Shown here: one piece after another, positions 21,601 to 30,420 of the stretch
Layout of the letters: each line of letters begins with the position of its first letter
Numbering within the stretch: position 1 is the stretch's first letter
Assembly (NCBI GenBank): GCA_012934845.2
Contig: WNNJ02001962.1
Coordinates: forward strand, 1 to 64,000
Length of the DNA: 64,000 nt
Origin: Pomphorhynchus laevis
Taxonomy: Eukaryota; Acanthocephala; Palaeacanthocephala; Echinorhynchida; Pomphorhynchidae
Direction of reading: 5' to 3'
The notes under the pieces: model-generated
What the model was told of the DNA's origin: nothing
Database searches by the model: none
Seen by the model: the letters and a program-made list of their open reading frames with translations, nothing else
Position numbers and translations under genes: made by a program

Positions 21601-23820
21601 GAATATTAATAAAAAAAAGGGATTATCGCATATTAAACGAGCAATCATATTCCAAAAAGAACGATATCCTTGGTGAAATGTTTTAACGAATGATCCGCTG
21701 ATAGGAAAATTTAGAGAGGATACATATAATATATCAGATTTAATGTTGATAAGTTATTATTTTTACACAATTAAATGTACGTATAATGATAAGTAACAGT
21801 CAATAGAGACAAAATACAACTTCGTAAAGCTGCAATTAAAAAATTACTTATTTACACATCATAAAAGTTAGTATTCCATAATAGCTAAAACGTTACTATA
21901 AATCGGAATTAAATATACTATCCAAGATCGTTATGTTGTGTTACAAATTTGTTTAAAAATGCTTTGCACACGTAGTGAATGGTTTCACTATCTCATCATC
22001 ATGATACTATCGTCATATTAACGCTAAAGCTAGCACGTCTTATAAAGTCAAAGTATGGTTTGTAACCTCTTAATTATCTATTAGCATCATTTATGTTTCA
22101 AGCATCTAATTAATCAAAACTTGGATATTTAATCTACAGAGTAGATGGAACTATATGATCTCGCAATCCTAATTTTACATAATTTCGAAATGGTTAACAA
22201 TTATAGTTAAATACCATAAACTAGCAACATTAGGATAACAGACACTGTACGCTTGTATAGCATGTAGAAATAAAGCGTCATATACTATACATATAGGCAG
22301 AGACGATCAGGTCATGCGTATATTATATATATTATTAAAATTCAATAAAAATACATGGAGACAAAATTCATAAACAGTTAGATACATTATTATATTTCCC
22401 TTTAAAAATAAAGTTGATCGAAGTTTCATAAAAAATTAGTAAGTATATTCTAAAACAATAAACTGTTTAAACGTAAATTTTATCCAAATCATATATTTTC
22501 CAAAATTACAATTTTGGAAACTTGAACCTCTATTTGAAGATTACTTATACAATAGATCGAGCTACATTTTATTTTTTATTGACCTATAATTAAACTAAAC
22601 GCTATTAATTTGATAAAACGCTTGATTTTTAGCTTTTATATAACGTTTAATAAAATTTAAAAATAGAAATAATTTTTATTTTAAAAACAAAGTTTTTTTT
22701 TGATCTTAAAAGTTTTACTTTTAGATTGATAAAAATGTTTAATTATAAATAATTAATTTCAAAATAAAAAACGAACAAAAGTATTTTGACGAATATCCAA
22801 TATGTAATAAACTTTTGAAGCATTTAATTTTGTTATATTAACCAATCCATTTATTACCGATTATCACAGTTTTGAATATATAATCTAGTTTTGTGGATTA
22901 CCAAAATGAAAAATGTTAAAAGTAAATAGACAAAATCACGATCTTACATTTTAAATTCCCCATTTTAGTGTTGAACAATTAGTAAAAATACTCGAAAATA
23001 TAATAAGAAATATTATTAAATGCTTTAAAAATTATTTAAAAACGATTTATGTATTATAATTCGCATGACATTAAATTAAATTATTATTTGAGTGAATTAT
23101 AATCATGTATGTAATTCATGCATTCATTTATAGCCTATTTTACATGGAAGAATGTCGTTAAACATCAATTCGCTGGAGGTGAAGTGACCAGAATTAGTAA
23201 AGAAAATTAGTCATATCTGTCTAAAAATAGTTTGAGTCCCCTCTCCAAATATTTAACTCTTTATTTAAGTTCGTCATCAACTCTACAAAGAAACGAGGTG
23301 AGATACATGATAATGTTGTGTTTCCATTCATGTAATCTAGTACAATCTAGTGGAATATCTTCTTCTCTTCTTTTTTCTTCAGCGTTTGTCCTGTATGGTG
23401 GCGGGGTCTGCTTTTTTGAATACCTTTTCCACTTCATGCGCTCTAGAGTAATTTCTTAATCTAGTGTAATATCTTATTACATAAATATTGTAAAATATTT
23501 TTTACGAATATTTAACAAAAACATTTGTAAAATATAAGCAACACAATTTAAGGCAAATGAAGAAAATGCTCTTACTTGTTCTCATAAACACAGGTTCGAT
23601 CATGTGCTTTAATAGAATTTGAATCAGAACTAGTGTCTTCACATTTACGCTGAGCATGTTGAAGAGCTTTTCGTCGTATAGCCTTCATTTGCTCTGTCAT
23701 AATTGTCGGATAAGTAAGTTGAAACATCGACAACGATTGCCAATGGCTGTTGGACTCATCTCCTCTGTTGTTTACACTAGGATCACCGTTAAATTGACGC
23801 GTGGGTAACGGAATTGACAT
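2712..23820 (-). CDS. TRIM-NHL protein (RING, B-box, coiled coil, filamin, NHL), four predicted exons
   Basis: Predicted spliced gene of 857 residues: exons 23820-23576, 12422-11602, 8890-8348 and 3676-2712. Splice sites are GTAAGAG donor/TTTTAG acceptor, GTAATG/TTCTAG and GTAAGG/ATTTAG. Phases agree at each junction (2, 1, 1 bases carried) and the total of 2574 nt is exactly 858 codons. Domains: basic N-terminal region 1-105, RING 109-165 (CPTC...CSHTIC..C...CPVC), B-box about 204-238, coiled coil to about 390, filamin repeat about 427-525, NHL repeats 537-857 ending KKYRYV. The order is that of TRIM2/TRIM3/TRIM71-type proteins, which are RING E3 ubiquitin ligases and/or RNA-binding repressors in the cytoplasm. 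The family member cannot be fixed by eye. Introns are 4.7, 2.7 and 11.2 kb and full of repeats. The start has an in-frame TAA 27 bases upstream; a 5' UTR exon may exist. Confidence 0.85.
3931..4200 (+). repeat. 136-bp tandem repeat at the 5' end of L1
   Basis: Two near-identical consecutive units starting CTCCGATGCCTCCAACGGCGG (3931) and CTCCGATGACTCCAACGGCAG (4067), each containing GGCGGAAGAGAGTCTCGGAG and GATGTTGGAT(T/C)ATCAAAGG. Repeated 5' monomers are common in LINE promoters; the promoter role here is inference. Confidence 0.75.
4360..7157 (+). pseudogene. RTE endonuclease-reverse transcriptase, broken
   Basis: Apurinic-type endonuclease then RT. The endonuclease begins VGTWNVISLAGK near 4370. 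Next come VCAYAPN around 4670, a YNDFNAHVG block (normally GDFNAHVG) near 4770, and RADLSTDHYLVV near 5045 (catalytic DH). RT motifs: WQTGMVVP near 5910, SNYRSITL near 5960, EEQCGFRPGRG near 6060, FVDLEKAFDRVP near 6165, GVGLRQGYSLFPLFP near 6335, FFADDAVLLV near 6465 (active-site ADD), FKYLGVLLSRD near 6655, and a C-terminal RYQWIDQILKLAKG near 7090. In-frame stops (for example after AGKEP near 4408, and around 4968) and frame changes near 5130, 5780 and 6420 show it is dead. It lies antisense to the host gene within its third intron. Confidence 0.85.
7187..7250. repeat. Two adjacent perfect palindromes at the 3' end of L1
   Basis: First hairpin: arms of 14 bp (TTGTTGGGCGACAA at 7187-7200, its complement at 7207-7220) with a 6-base spacer. 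Second: arms of 16 bp (7218-7233 and 7235-7250) around a single A. They sit at the LINE 3' terminus and its tail. Confidence 0.85.
7259..8347. other. AT-rich intron sequence with internal duplications
   Basis: Part of TRIM intron 3. Contains repeated text AATAATCAATTGGAATAAATA (7270s and 7430s) and three related copies of AAATGAAAC..AATTAG.AATTACTAT (about 7362, 7624 and, upstream of the LINE, 3690). No gene is seen. Confidence 0.55.
8348..8890 (-). CDS. TRIM-NHL exon 3 (end of coiled coil, filamin repeat)
   Basis: Acceptor GTTTTTCTAG ends at 8891 and donor G|GTAAGG starts at 8347. The G carried from exon 2 plus CT makes Ala356, continuing AERLRLEQNN. The first part is helical. From about residue 427 (GRIKVSNTYPPLC) to 525 (RGSPLSVDI) it has the filamin-type immunoglobulin pattern: AGSYNIIFLPENSGRYKIDV followed by PIRGSP is the characteristic filamin C-terminal strand sequence. 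The hydrophobic run just upstream of the acceptor (FCLFAAFVNLLILH) belongs to the intron, not the protein. Confidence 0.88.
8891..10490. other. TRIM intron 2, first part, no gene
   Basis: AT-rich intron sequence. Near-tandem units of CTTATATATAAATAAAAT at about 9594-9660 form a small AT satellite. Nothing coding is recognised. Confidence 0.5.
10500..10595 (+). ncRNA. Hammerhead-like RNA domain, family R4
   Basis: A 9-bp outer stem, AGCCAACAT (10500-10508) with ATGTTGGCT (10587-10595), encloses GGACC (10514) followed by GAAAC, then CTGATGA (10550-10556) followed by GGTTC (10557-10561). GGACC and GGTTC pair with one G-U, with the G and C next to the core exactly where a hammerhead helix II has them. 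A second helix, TATTGG (10536-10541) with CCAATA (10563-10568), would cross the first. The cleavage-site side is poor in this copy. The call as a hammerhead relative is inference from the core motifs and from covariation with families R2 and R3. Confidence 0.45.
10737..10883. repeat. Imperfect long palindrome
   Basis: GTAGACAACCGTAATCAC (10763-10780) is inverted as GTGATTACGATTGTCTAC (10845-10862) with one mismatch, flanked by AAAGAAGAAAT and ATTTCTTCTTT as further inverted arms. It is a fold-back of about 145 bp, possibly a MITE-like remnant or a local inverted duplication. No target-site duplication was identified. Confidence 0.7.
11602..12422 (-). CDS. TRIM-NHL exon 2 (RING, B-box, coiled coil)
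   Basis: Acceptor TTGTTTGATTTTAG ends at 12423 and donor G|GTAATG starts at 11601. The exon encodes the RING finger (Cys109, Cys112, Cys128, His130, Cys133, Cys136, Cys162, Cys165 of the predicted protein), then a LPPSYLINRLMDL linker typical of TRIM2/3-like RINGs. A B-box follows, with Cys204, His207, Cys215, Cys218, further Cys and His229/His238. A long helical coiled-coil segment (IKRVSEIVNYKSNQCTQLL to KEHKMQSLTEQLELVQ) ends the exon. All zinc ligands expected of the RING are present, so catalytic competence is plausible. No stop interrupts the exon. Confidence 0.9.
13476..13503. repeat. Perfect hairpin
   Basis: GTTCTTTGTGC (13476-13486) and its exact complement GCACAAAGAAC (13493-13503) around a 6-base loop. 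One of several short-loop perfect palindromes in the window. Confidence 0.85.
13797..13935 (+). repeat. R1-related AT-rich repeat, copy 1
   Basis: Carries AAATACGTAAACTCAATAAGC, CTGATCTGATTTATTCTTTAA and TTTTATATTTTGCTAGC, shared with copies at about 14085 and 15005. The first part resembles the far end of R1 (AATACGTAGACTC, TTAGCTGATTT). Confidence 0.65.
14085..14215 (+). repeat. R1-related AT-rich repeat, copy 2
   Basis: Same landmarks as the copy at 13797: CGTAGACTCAGTTAGCTGAT, GATTTATTCTTTAATG and TATTTTGCTAGC followed by an A-rich run. Confidence 0.65.
14909..14998 (-). repeat. R3 fragment
   Basis: On the plus strand it reads TTCTGGTTGTGGCACAACATT, CCTCACAGGTATTGTTCC and GCTATTAATCAGC, the complement of the right-hand end of the R3 unit at 19.0-20.15 kb. 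Confidence 0.75.
15005..15150 (+). repeat. R1-related AT-rich repeat, copy 3
   Basis: Third copy of the 13797 repeat, directly following the minus-strand R3 fragment; landmarks ACGTAGACTAAGTTAGCTGA and TATTTTGCTAGCTTC. Confidence 0.65.
15500..15622 (-). repeat. R2 partial copy, inverted
   Basis: Complement of the right half of R2: GTGGTCGGTTTGATATTATC, then CAGCATCACTGTACACTACA and CCTTATCAGCAG. It lies head-to-head with the two plus-strand R2 units that follow. Confidence 0.75.
15823..15931 (+). ncRNA. Hammerhead-like RNA domain, R2 unit 1
   Basis: Outer stem GAATCAGCA (15823) with TGCTGAT..GATTC (15918-15931). Helix strand GGACC (15844-15848), a core changed to AAAAC in this copy, then CTGATAA followed by GGTCC. 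GGACC/GGTCC pairs perfectly. The short hairpin ACA-CGAAA-TGT follows the A-rich core and is followed by A. Confidence 0.4.
16186..16292 (+). ncRNA. Hammerhead-like RNA domain, R2 unit 2
   Basis: Outer stem TTCAGCA (16186) with TGCTGAT.GAA (16279). GGACC (16205-16209) then GAAAC, a short helix ACA-CGAAA-TGT followed by A (possible UH site), CTGATAA (16240-16246) and GGTCC (16247-16251). GGACC/GGTCC gives five perfect pairs with the C next to GAAA and the G after CTGATAA, as in hammerhead helix II. Additional pairing GTAGG with CCTAC crosses it. Confidence 0.45.
16740..17060 (+). repeat. Dispersed repeat R1
   Basis: Near-complete copy, opposite in orientation to the one at 930-1290: CTAACTGAGTCTACGTATTT, ATTGACTAATAAATAACAGA, GTCATCAGGAGGAGCTGC, GGTTTCGGCCCCTAACTCC and CCCAACATAGCAG. 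Confidence 0.75.
17125..17345 (+). repeat. R1 partial copy
   Basis: Repeats the AT-rich part of R1 (AACTGAGTCTAAGTATTTTA to AACAGACGTTGTATCAGA and GGTCATCA) and stops before the GC-richer block. Confidence 0.7.
17553..18047. repeat. 231-bp direct tandem duplication
   Basis: Two nearly identical units (CTTCTAT..AATCATATGTATGAT at 17601 and 17832, CAATTGTTGAATTACTTAAT, AATCGATTAACGATAATTA), with the start of a third. No coding content. Confidence 0.85.
19536..19675 (+). ncRNA. Hammerhead-like RNA domain, R3 unit 2
   Basis: Outer stem GATACAG (19536-19542) with CTGTATC (19669-19675). Inside: GGGTC (19597) then GAATC, CTGTTGA (19632-19638), TACCC, and the crossing helix GTTTGGGT with ACCCAAGC. 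The core is degraded relative to CTGATGA and GAAAC, so this copy would be inactive. Confidence 0.35.
19935..20074 (+). ncRNA. Hammerhead-like RNA domain, R3 unit 3
   Basis: Outer strand GATACAG (19935) faces TGTATC (20069). GGTC (19997) then GAAAC, short helix ACG-TGAAA-TGT followed by A, CTGATGA (20031-20037) then GAC. Core motifs are intact but helix II has only three certain pairs. Confidence 0.4.
20333..21165 (+). mobile_element. RTE LINE 5' fragment (L2), endonuclease region
   Basis: Decayed copy of the L1 family: CTGTCTAAAAATAGTTGGCG corresponds to L1 near 4440, CACGCTGGTAACGATTGTGA to the endonuclease near 4790, and GATCAATGGTCGATTTTTAT to 4970. It ends near CCCAAACGTTGTGTGAG, the L1 equivalent of 5120. 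No RT part is present. Many stops. Confidence 0.75.
21170..23130. other. No gene recognised
   Basis: AT-rich intron sequence; no exon with good splice context, no repeat unit and no element motif found. Confidence 0.5.
23135..23243 (+). mobile_element. Short RTE fragment, duplicate of 20333-20435
   Basis: ACATGGAAGAATGTCGTTAA and GTGACCAGAATTAGTAAAGA match the first 100 bp of the fragment at 20333 almost exactly, so one is probably derived from the other or both from one truncated source copy. Confidence 0.8.
23576..23820 (-). CDS. TRIM-NHL exon 1 (N-terminal region, start codon)
   Basis: Encodes residues 1-81 plus two bases of codon 82, beginning MSIPLPTRQFNGDP at 23820 and ending CVYEN just before a perfect GTAAGAG donor at 23575. 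Its phase (two bases, AA) joins exon 2, whose first base T completes AAT (Asn). The region is hydrophilic with a basic helix (KAIRRKALQHAQRK) and no recognised domain. Assignment to the TRIM gene is inference from strand, donor quality and phase. The alternative is that translation starts at the ATG at 12409 in exon 2 and this is an exon of something else. A possible acceptor (CTTTTAG) lies just upstream of the ATG, so a 5' UTR exon may precede it. Confidence 0.6.
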
Positions 23821-25400
23821 ATTAGCTCTAAAAGCCTTATGTATTTAACTTATTGCAGCATTCGAATCTAAAAATATACATTTCATATTAAAAATACAAA
23901 GATACTTGACGAAATATTACGTATAAACTTTTCAAATATCATAGGTTCTTTTAAATTAAGCAAAAATGACGAATTAATGCACACACATTAACGTGTGCAA
24001 ACACATTCAATGTTCATGTATATTACTAAATCTAATATTATTATACTATTATAATATTATTTGTTAACATTTATAACATTTATATATGTTATAATTTATT
24101 ATTTGTTAACATTTATTTTATATATTACTAAATTCAAACACAATATTGTATACATAAATTGATTACTGAAAAATAGCATTTCTCGAATAAATTTAAATGT
24201 TGATCGTTGCTGAAATAACAAAATACTGTACATAAAATTTAACTAAAATTTGATTAAAATTGAGTAAAATATTTTGTTAAATAAAACCAATCGAATTTGA
24301 ATAATTAATGCAAATTAGATTTGTTAAAATCTAAATTTGTTATTCAAATTCATGAATTTACGTTTTAAACATGAGTGCAAGTTTACATCGCTTCCGAAAG
24401 CAGGGTCATATGAGATACATAAATGGGTATTCCGAAAGCAGGGTCATATGAGATATATAAATGGGTATTCCGAAAGCAGAGTCATATGAGATACATATGA
24501 GATACATCTCGAACTCAGCAAACGACGTAGGTGTAGTAGCTGTCTGACACCATGTAACAATCTGCAAGTTAATTGACTTGAATAATTTAATAATAAGCGA
24601 AAGAATGGCAAAATGGAACATGACAAGCAATTTGGAACATAACAAAATAGATGTATTTAATACTAGGTAAGCATTTAAAAAATGCTAACGCATCTTTAAT
24701 TTTTTCATGCATGTTTTCCTGTGAAAATAATACGCTTTCTAATTCGTAAACTCAAAACAGAATATGAGAGAATGTCTGAAAATATATATATGAAAAATAA
24801 CTGAAATAATTTGGAGTAGCAGACAAATGATAGACGAAATAATATATCCACTGGTGTCTATGTTGTAAGTTAATTATTTGTAAAACCTTATGTTCCGTTT
24901 ATAACTGAGATATGCTTTTAGTAACAGTAAAATCAAATATTTTTCACAGTGCTATTGTGCCTATACATTGAAGCTGTGGCTATTTCATTTCAAGATTCTA
25001 TCAATTTATGATAACATCTAATTTCTCATTTATAAGCAAGAATGAATTGTATTCTTTTACAATTATTTAGAATTTTGGAATTGAAGCCTGCTATTAAAGA
25101 TTAAAAATTTTGAAAAGCTGTTGAAAGTTTAAAAAATAAAAATCGATTTTAAAATAATATTATGCTAAACATTGTTATATTCAACGAGATAATTCGGTAT
25201 TTGGTAAAATACCTAATTTCGCTCAATTCAAAGAAATCGTTGTTGCAAAACTATCTTGTTACAATCTATAAAGTTGTTGTTACAATTAAAATGTAGTTGA
25301 TGGGATCAATAAAATTATTGTTTCAATCAATAAAAATGTTTCTGTGATTAATAAAAACTGATATAATCATTCACGTCGTTATAATTAATAATGTCGGTGT
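23821..25400. other. No gene; upstream of TRIM exon 1
   Basis: AT-rich. May contain the promoter or a 5' UTR exon of the TRIM gene; possible acceptor CTTTTAG just upstream of 23820. No core promoter motif could be supported. The 38-bp repeat is listed separately. Confidence 0.45.
24392..24510. repeat. 38-bp minisatellite
   Basis: Three units starting TTCCGAAAGCAGGGTCATAT at about 24392, 24430 and 24468 with AAATGGGTA between them; the third decays into GAGATACATATGAGATACAT. Confidence 0.85.
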
Positions 25401-25411
25401 TGTTTGCACTT

Positions 25412-25740
25412 ATCAATGTCGTCTTAGTTGCAAACACTGAAGTCGTTGTTACAAGCAATGAAATAGTTGTTGAAAGCAATAAAGTCGTTGTTGTAAGCAT
25501 TGAATTCGTTGTTGCAAGCAATGGGTTCGTTCTTGTAAGCAATGAATTCATTGTTGCAAGCAATGAGTTCGTTGTTGTAAGCAATGAATTCGTTATTACA
25601 AGCAGTGAAGTCGTTGTTGCAAGCAATGAGTTCGTTGTTGCAAGCAATGAGTTCATTGTTGCAAACAATGAATTTATCGTTTCAAGCAATGAGTTCATTG
25701 TTGCAAGCAATAAAGTCGTTGTCTCAAACAATAATGTTAT
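25412..25740. repeat. 21-bp minisatellite, about 15 units
   Basis: Imperfect units of GTTGTTGCAAGCAATGAGTTC. Because 21 is a multiple of three, several frames stay open: plus strand VVASNEF heptads, minus strand NSLLATT heptads. I read it as a non-coding satellite, not a gene, since no domain, splice context or non-repetitive flanking frame supports coding. Confidence 0.8.
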
Positions 25741-25799
25741 TTTTATTTACAACCAATAACACTCACTATCCGCGTCATCTCTCTGTCTTAATAACATTA

Positions 25800-27170
25800 T
25801 TAAATAACGTTCAGCGTTGAAATTCTTCTATTTATCCTCCAAAAGTAACGGCAATCTTCGAATTGGTCTGGTTGAATCGTTATTCACAATGCGGTAATAT
25901 GGATGTGCATAGAGTCGCAGACAATATTGCCACTTCCTAGTTTACCCCCTTTTTTCGATTTATCTTAACGATATCTCCAACTAGGAATGTTCCTTGTCAA
26001 TATCTGCCAAGAAAAATTGAAGATTATTTATTGTTTAAAAATCTTAAATCTTGAAGAAATTCTTTTTGGTTTTCTTTAGTAGGTCAGTATATTTTCTTCC
26101 ACCATTCACTTTCATACTATATATTATTGCTGAATTATTTTGACGCTACTCCCTCTTTACCCAAGAACAACCCCTTAACTAATAACTTGCAATTTAAATA
26201 TTTTTGTAAATATTAATATGGTCAATAAGAACGTGTTACATATTATTATAAGACTGGTATATCGCTGGCTGCTTATGTAATATAGGTTCTGATACTTTCC
26301 CGTTTCAATGGTCAATCGTTCGACAGTTTGTCGAACGAAAGTTCCTGTTTATTTGTAAGATCTATAAACTCGCATTATAAAAACAGTTTATTATTGAAAA
26401 ACTCGAAAATTGTACCAAGCTTATAACCCAACAAAGTTAAGTGTGAGTCATTTGAACTAATTATGACACACGTGTGGCTATATCGAAGTACCGACGATGC
26501 ACTTTTCTAATGCATCCCTAAGCATTCAAATAAAACTCACTTGATTAACGCCACTTGTAGCGATAATTAATAATTATTAAATAATTACAAATACGAAATT
26601 ATCATTTGATGATAATTTGATGATCGAATCATTTGATGATTTGATTTTTAATAGAATTTAACCACTTAAATCAATCTAAAATGCATTTTACCGAGTAAAT
26701 ATGAATAAACTAAGTAAAGTAAGCAAGCTAATTTGGATTTCGGAATTCGTTAAAAACATCGTACGTAGATACGACATTTAAAGATACTTTGTAGATACGA
26801 AGTATTCATATTAGATAATATTTCTAGTGCAAACAAAGGTGTGATCTACTTTTCTTTTTATGATCTTTCTATATTGTCAATTGCGTTTTCTGTTAAATAA
26901 CAATTCAGCAAATACCACTATTCGTTAATCGAAATGCCTAGAATTCCTGTTCTGTAAAAGTGTTAATACATAAATGGTTCAACAATTTTCAGATCAGAAA
27001 ATGAACATATGTTTTTCCTTTGATAAAAAGTCAAACTTTATGTAATCATTCTTTACACTAATTTTTAACGGCACTCAAACGATAAGATTATGATAAATGT
27101 AATAATCTACAATGCTTGGGTATAAATGTCAATCTAAAATATTAATTTTTCATTACATATTCTACAGCAA
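25800..27170. other. No gene recognised
   Basis: AT-rich sequence without recognisable element motifs, exons or repeats. Confidence 0.45.
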
Positions 27171-27179
27171 GTCTGTAGA

Positions 27180-28100
27180 ATACAATACAAAGTATGTTAT
27201 TTGTAATCCATCCATAAAAATTTTCCGCTAATGCTTTTAAATTAATTTTTAATATTATTGTGTTAATTTATATATTTTACTATTTTCTACTTGATGTTAT
27301 TTTTATGGTAACCTAGTTTAAAATATGTATCGAAGAAAGCTAATATCATTGCATATTGTTGCAATTCTTAAAATTTCATTATTTAATGTATTATATTTTA
27401 TATTATATGTATGCATGAATGCTCTTGCAAAAATATGTTTCTTGTAAATTTAAATATGCTATATTTACGATATAAATTAATAGTAGTTTTAGTTAATGTT
27501 AATTTAATGTTCATATCAGATATATACTTTCTTTATCATTAATATTGGTTTTATTAAGAATGAGGCCACCTGGATAAATTTGATCGCTTATTGAATAAAA
27601 ATTGCTAGAATTAAAGCACATATATCATCAATATATCGAAACATATATTTCATCTTGTTATATAATTCAGATTTTTTAAACAGTTATGAACAAATTCATA
27701 TTCTATAAAGCTTAAAAATAAGTCAGCTATAACTGGGCTACTATTACCTCCGATTAAAACGCTTTTTTACTTTATCATCCATTTTAATTTTATTAAAAAT
27801 AAGGCTACTTGGATAAATTTGTTCGCTTATTGAATAAAAGTTGTTAGAGTTAAATACACATATATCATCAATGTATCAAAACATATATTTCATATCTTTA
27901 TATAATTTAGATTTATTTTTACACTGTTATGAACAAATTCATGTTCTATTACCTCCTATTGGAACACCTTTAATTTGTCTAAATATTGATATACCTACTT
28001 TTAAATAATTTTAATTTATCAAAATATTTAAGGATTTTATTAATTCCATTTTAGCTATATATTTATATTTGCTTAAAGGTTTAATTTTTGTTAGATATGC
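27180..28100 (-). mobile_element. Penelope-like element, RT fragment with internal duplication (copy C)
   Basis: Complement of copy A: read on the minus strand, sequence near 27215 gives the FLWMD-like C-terminus, 27600-27660 and again 27850-27890 give a YIDD-type motif, and 27740-27750 and 27950-27970 give the GVP.GG region. The RT core from YIDD to the NSS block therefore occurs twice in tandem (about 27540-27780 and 27780-28000). Degraded and AT-rich. Confidence 0.75.
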
Positions 28101-29690
28101 GTTGTTAATTTTAAATTATAAAAAATATAGCAAATGGTAGATTTTTAAAATATCCCTTAACAGTAAATTAATAGCAAGAAATTGAAATCCTTATCCTAAA
28201 GATACCTCTAAGTATATAAAATATAAAATTAAAGCTCATTTATTGGATCATTACAATTATATGCATTTTATTAAATCAAAATTTAAATAGACAATTATAG
28301 TAGTTTTCTGCGCTCATTCAACTGTCATATTTTTTCGGAAAAACTTTTTTCAGTAAGAACTTGACAGCATATACTATCGTAGATGATTACTAAATAGCAA
28401 CCAAGTAATTAGAAATAGAGTTATAGAGTGGATGTGGCTAGAATCAATAAAGCCAACGCTTTATCCAATGACCACTATGTTTACCTCGCTCGTCGTGCTA
28501 AGTATTCGTTACATTGATCTATTAATATTATTAAATAATAAATTAATTGATTGATTAATAGATTTATTAATTCAATTCTTACTGCGTCGTCGTAAACACT
28601 TTATGACACTAAGAGATCAAAATTATAATTTCGGTGACAAAAATCTGACTGTAATGTTTTTCACCCTGTTCGAAAGATACATGATTTAAATCAGTGGGTT
28701 ATATCTGCCCAATAAAATTGTTTTTATACACTAGTGGTCAAAATAATCGACGACAATTAAATTCTGTAAAAAATAATTGTATATCGACAACAGAACTGTC
28801 GACAATTATAATAATTACTTGCACGAGGGCTGCGCCGCTTATATTTAGGGCTTAATTACTCGCATGTTTAGGGCGCATTGCTAATGCGCCCTAAACTGGC
28901 GTATTAGCAATGCGTTATTCCGGTATTTATCATCTACTCAAATATCTGGAGAGCTTATTGTGACATAAAAATTTTGGAAGAATTTGCTTTGAGCACCGAA
29001 TTTGTGACGCATCAGATTAAACCCACTTGAAACCAGCCAAAATCTGGAAATACGAATCGTAGGAGTACACATTTTAATAAAATTAAAATCAAAGGCTTGT
29101 ATTTGAAAATTTCGAGATTATTTAATCTCAAATCTTAATAAAAATAAAAACAAATAGAATTTTCGTCCTTTCATTTAAAATTTTTAAATGATTGTAATTG
29201 CATTAGTAATTATAATCATAGACATAACACAAATACATTTTTAAGTCGATTCTACTTGAATTTCAAATAAAAATTTAATTTTTGAAAAATAAAATAAAAT
29301 TCAAATATTTTTTAAGAACAGTTTCTACTAAAAAAAATATGACAGCTGAAGGAGCACGAAAACTACGATATTTCTGTCCACTTGAATTTTGATACAACAC
29401 ATACAATTTAACCGAAATGATCTCGTTATTTGTTCATGTGTCTAATTATGTCAGCTTTAAAGTAGTGTTTAGCATAAATTATAAAAATCAATTAAATCCA
29501 AGGAATCCAACATTATATTATTTTTCAAAGTTTAGATATTTATTTTTTACAGATTTCTTTGTGTATCTTCTTTCGGTTATTGCTTGTAACTGTTTTATAT
29601 GTATATCTCTTCTCGGATTTGTGGTTAATTGGTATGACGTTAATTAATAGTAGATTTATTTCTGGACTAATTTTTGGGCATATTCATATT
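28100..29690. other. No gene recognised, contains a perfect hairpin
   Basis: AT-rich. The open stretch at 29417-29647 (76 residues, hydrophobic, FYW/C-rich) matches no family I know. The hairpin at 28866-28896 is listed separately. Confidence 0.45.
28866..28896. repeat. Perfect 14-bp hairpin
   Basis: GTTTAGGGCGCATT (28866-28879), loop GCT, then AATGCGCCCTAAAC (28883-28896). A partial further copy (GGCGTATTAGCAATGCG) follows at once. Confidence 0.9.
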
Positions 29691-29950
29691 CAATAAGTCA
29701 GTTTTATTCGATAAACAAATCAGATCAGATAGCTGTGTCTACGTATTTTATATTATTTATATATTAAAAATAAAGATAAATAATTATAAATAATACATTT
29801 TTATATCAAGTTAAAATTAAAAATTAAAAATTAAAATTAAAAATTAAGTCAATTTTTATGAATTGACTTATAAATAACAGACGATGTATAAGTATAAGGA
29901 TTGGAGGTCATCAGGAGGAATTGTTATGTAATCAGGTTTCGACTAATATT
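29690..29950 (+). repeat. R1 partial copy
   Basis: GTGTCTACGTATTTTATATT, AATTGACTTATAAATAACAG, GTCATCAGGAGGAATTG and CAGGTTTCGAC; ends in the GC-richer block. Confidence 0.7.
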
Positions 29951-30104
29951 TTTTATTTTTATTTCTAAAAAATTAAATAATTCGTAATATGATTATCCTC
30001 AGTCAAAAGCCGAATAAGCACGTTCGTATCTTACTAATACCTTCCGTTATGCAAAATATGAGAACCGGAAAAGGCAGGATTTAACTGAATATTACCTTAG
30101 TTAA

Positions 30105-30420
30105 CTGAGTCTACGTATTTAATATAATTATATAATAGACAATAAATAAAAGAAATACAAATAAAAATAAATAGAAATAATAATGCTAAATCAATAAATC
30201 AAAATTTAATAATTAGATAATAAATAATTATAAATAATTCTTATAAAATTTTATGACTTATTTCAAGTTAAAATAAAAGTCAATTTTTATGAATTGACTT
30301 ATAAACAACAGATGATGTATAATAATAAGGATTATAAGTCATCAGGAGGAAATGTTATGTAATCAGGTTTCGACCCCTATTCCTCGACCCAACATAGCAG
30401 AGAGGACAAATACGACCGCG
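30105..30420 (+). repeat. Dispersed repeat R1
   Basis: TTAACTGAGTCTACGTATTT to GTCATCAGGAGGAAATG, CAGGTTTCGACCCCTATTCC and ACCCAACATAGCAG. Lies about 150 bp downstream of the previous partial copy. Confidence 0.75.

Larger units (their letters stand above)
12423..23575. other. TRIM intron 1 (11.2 kb), repeat-filled
   Basis: The predicted first intron holds R1-like repeats (13.8-15.2, 16.7-17.3 kb), R2 (15.5-16.3 kb), a 231-bp tandem duplication (17.55-18.05 kb), R3 (19.0-20.15 kb) and RTE fragments (20.3-21.2, 23.1 kb). The stretches 12423-13470, 18050-18950 and 21170-23130 show no gene or clear repeat. Short open stretches at 16368-16595 and 18393-18656 look random in this AT-rich DNA. Confidence 0.6.

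Noticed and set aside
25391-25759. 122-codon open frame VVASNEF repeat as a gene
   Set aside because: It arises from a 21-bp satellite that leaves several frames open on both strands; no other coding evidence.
29417-29647. Small membrane protein
   Set aside because: Hydrophobicity follows from T-rich codons in AT-rich DNA; no start context, splice or similarity support.
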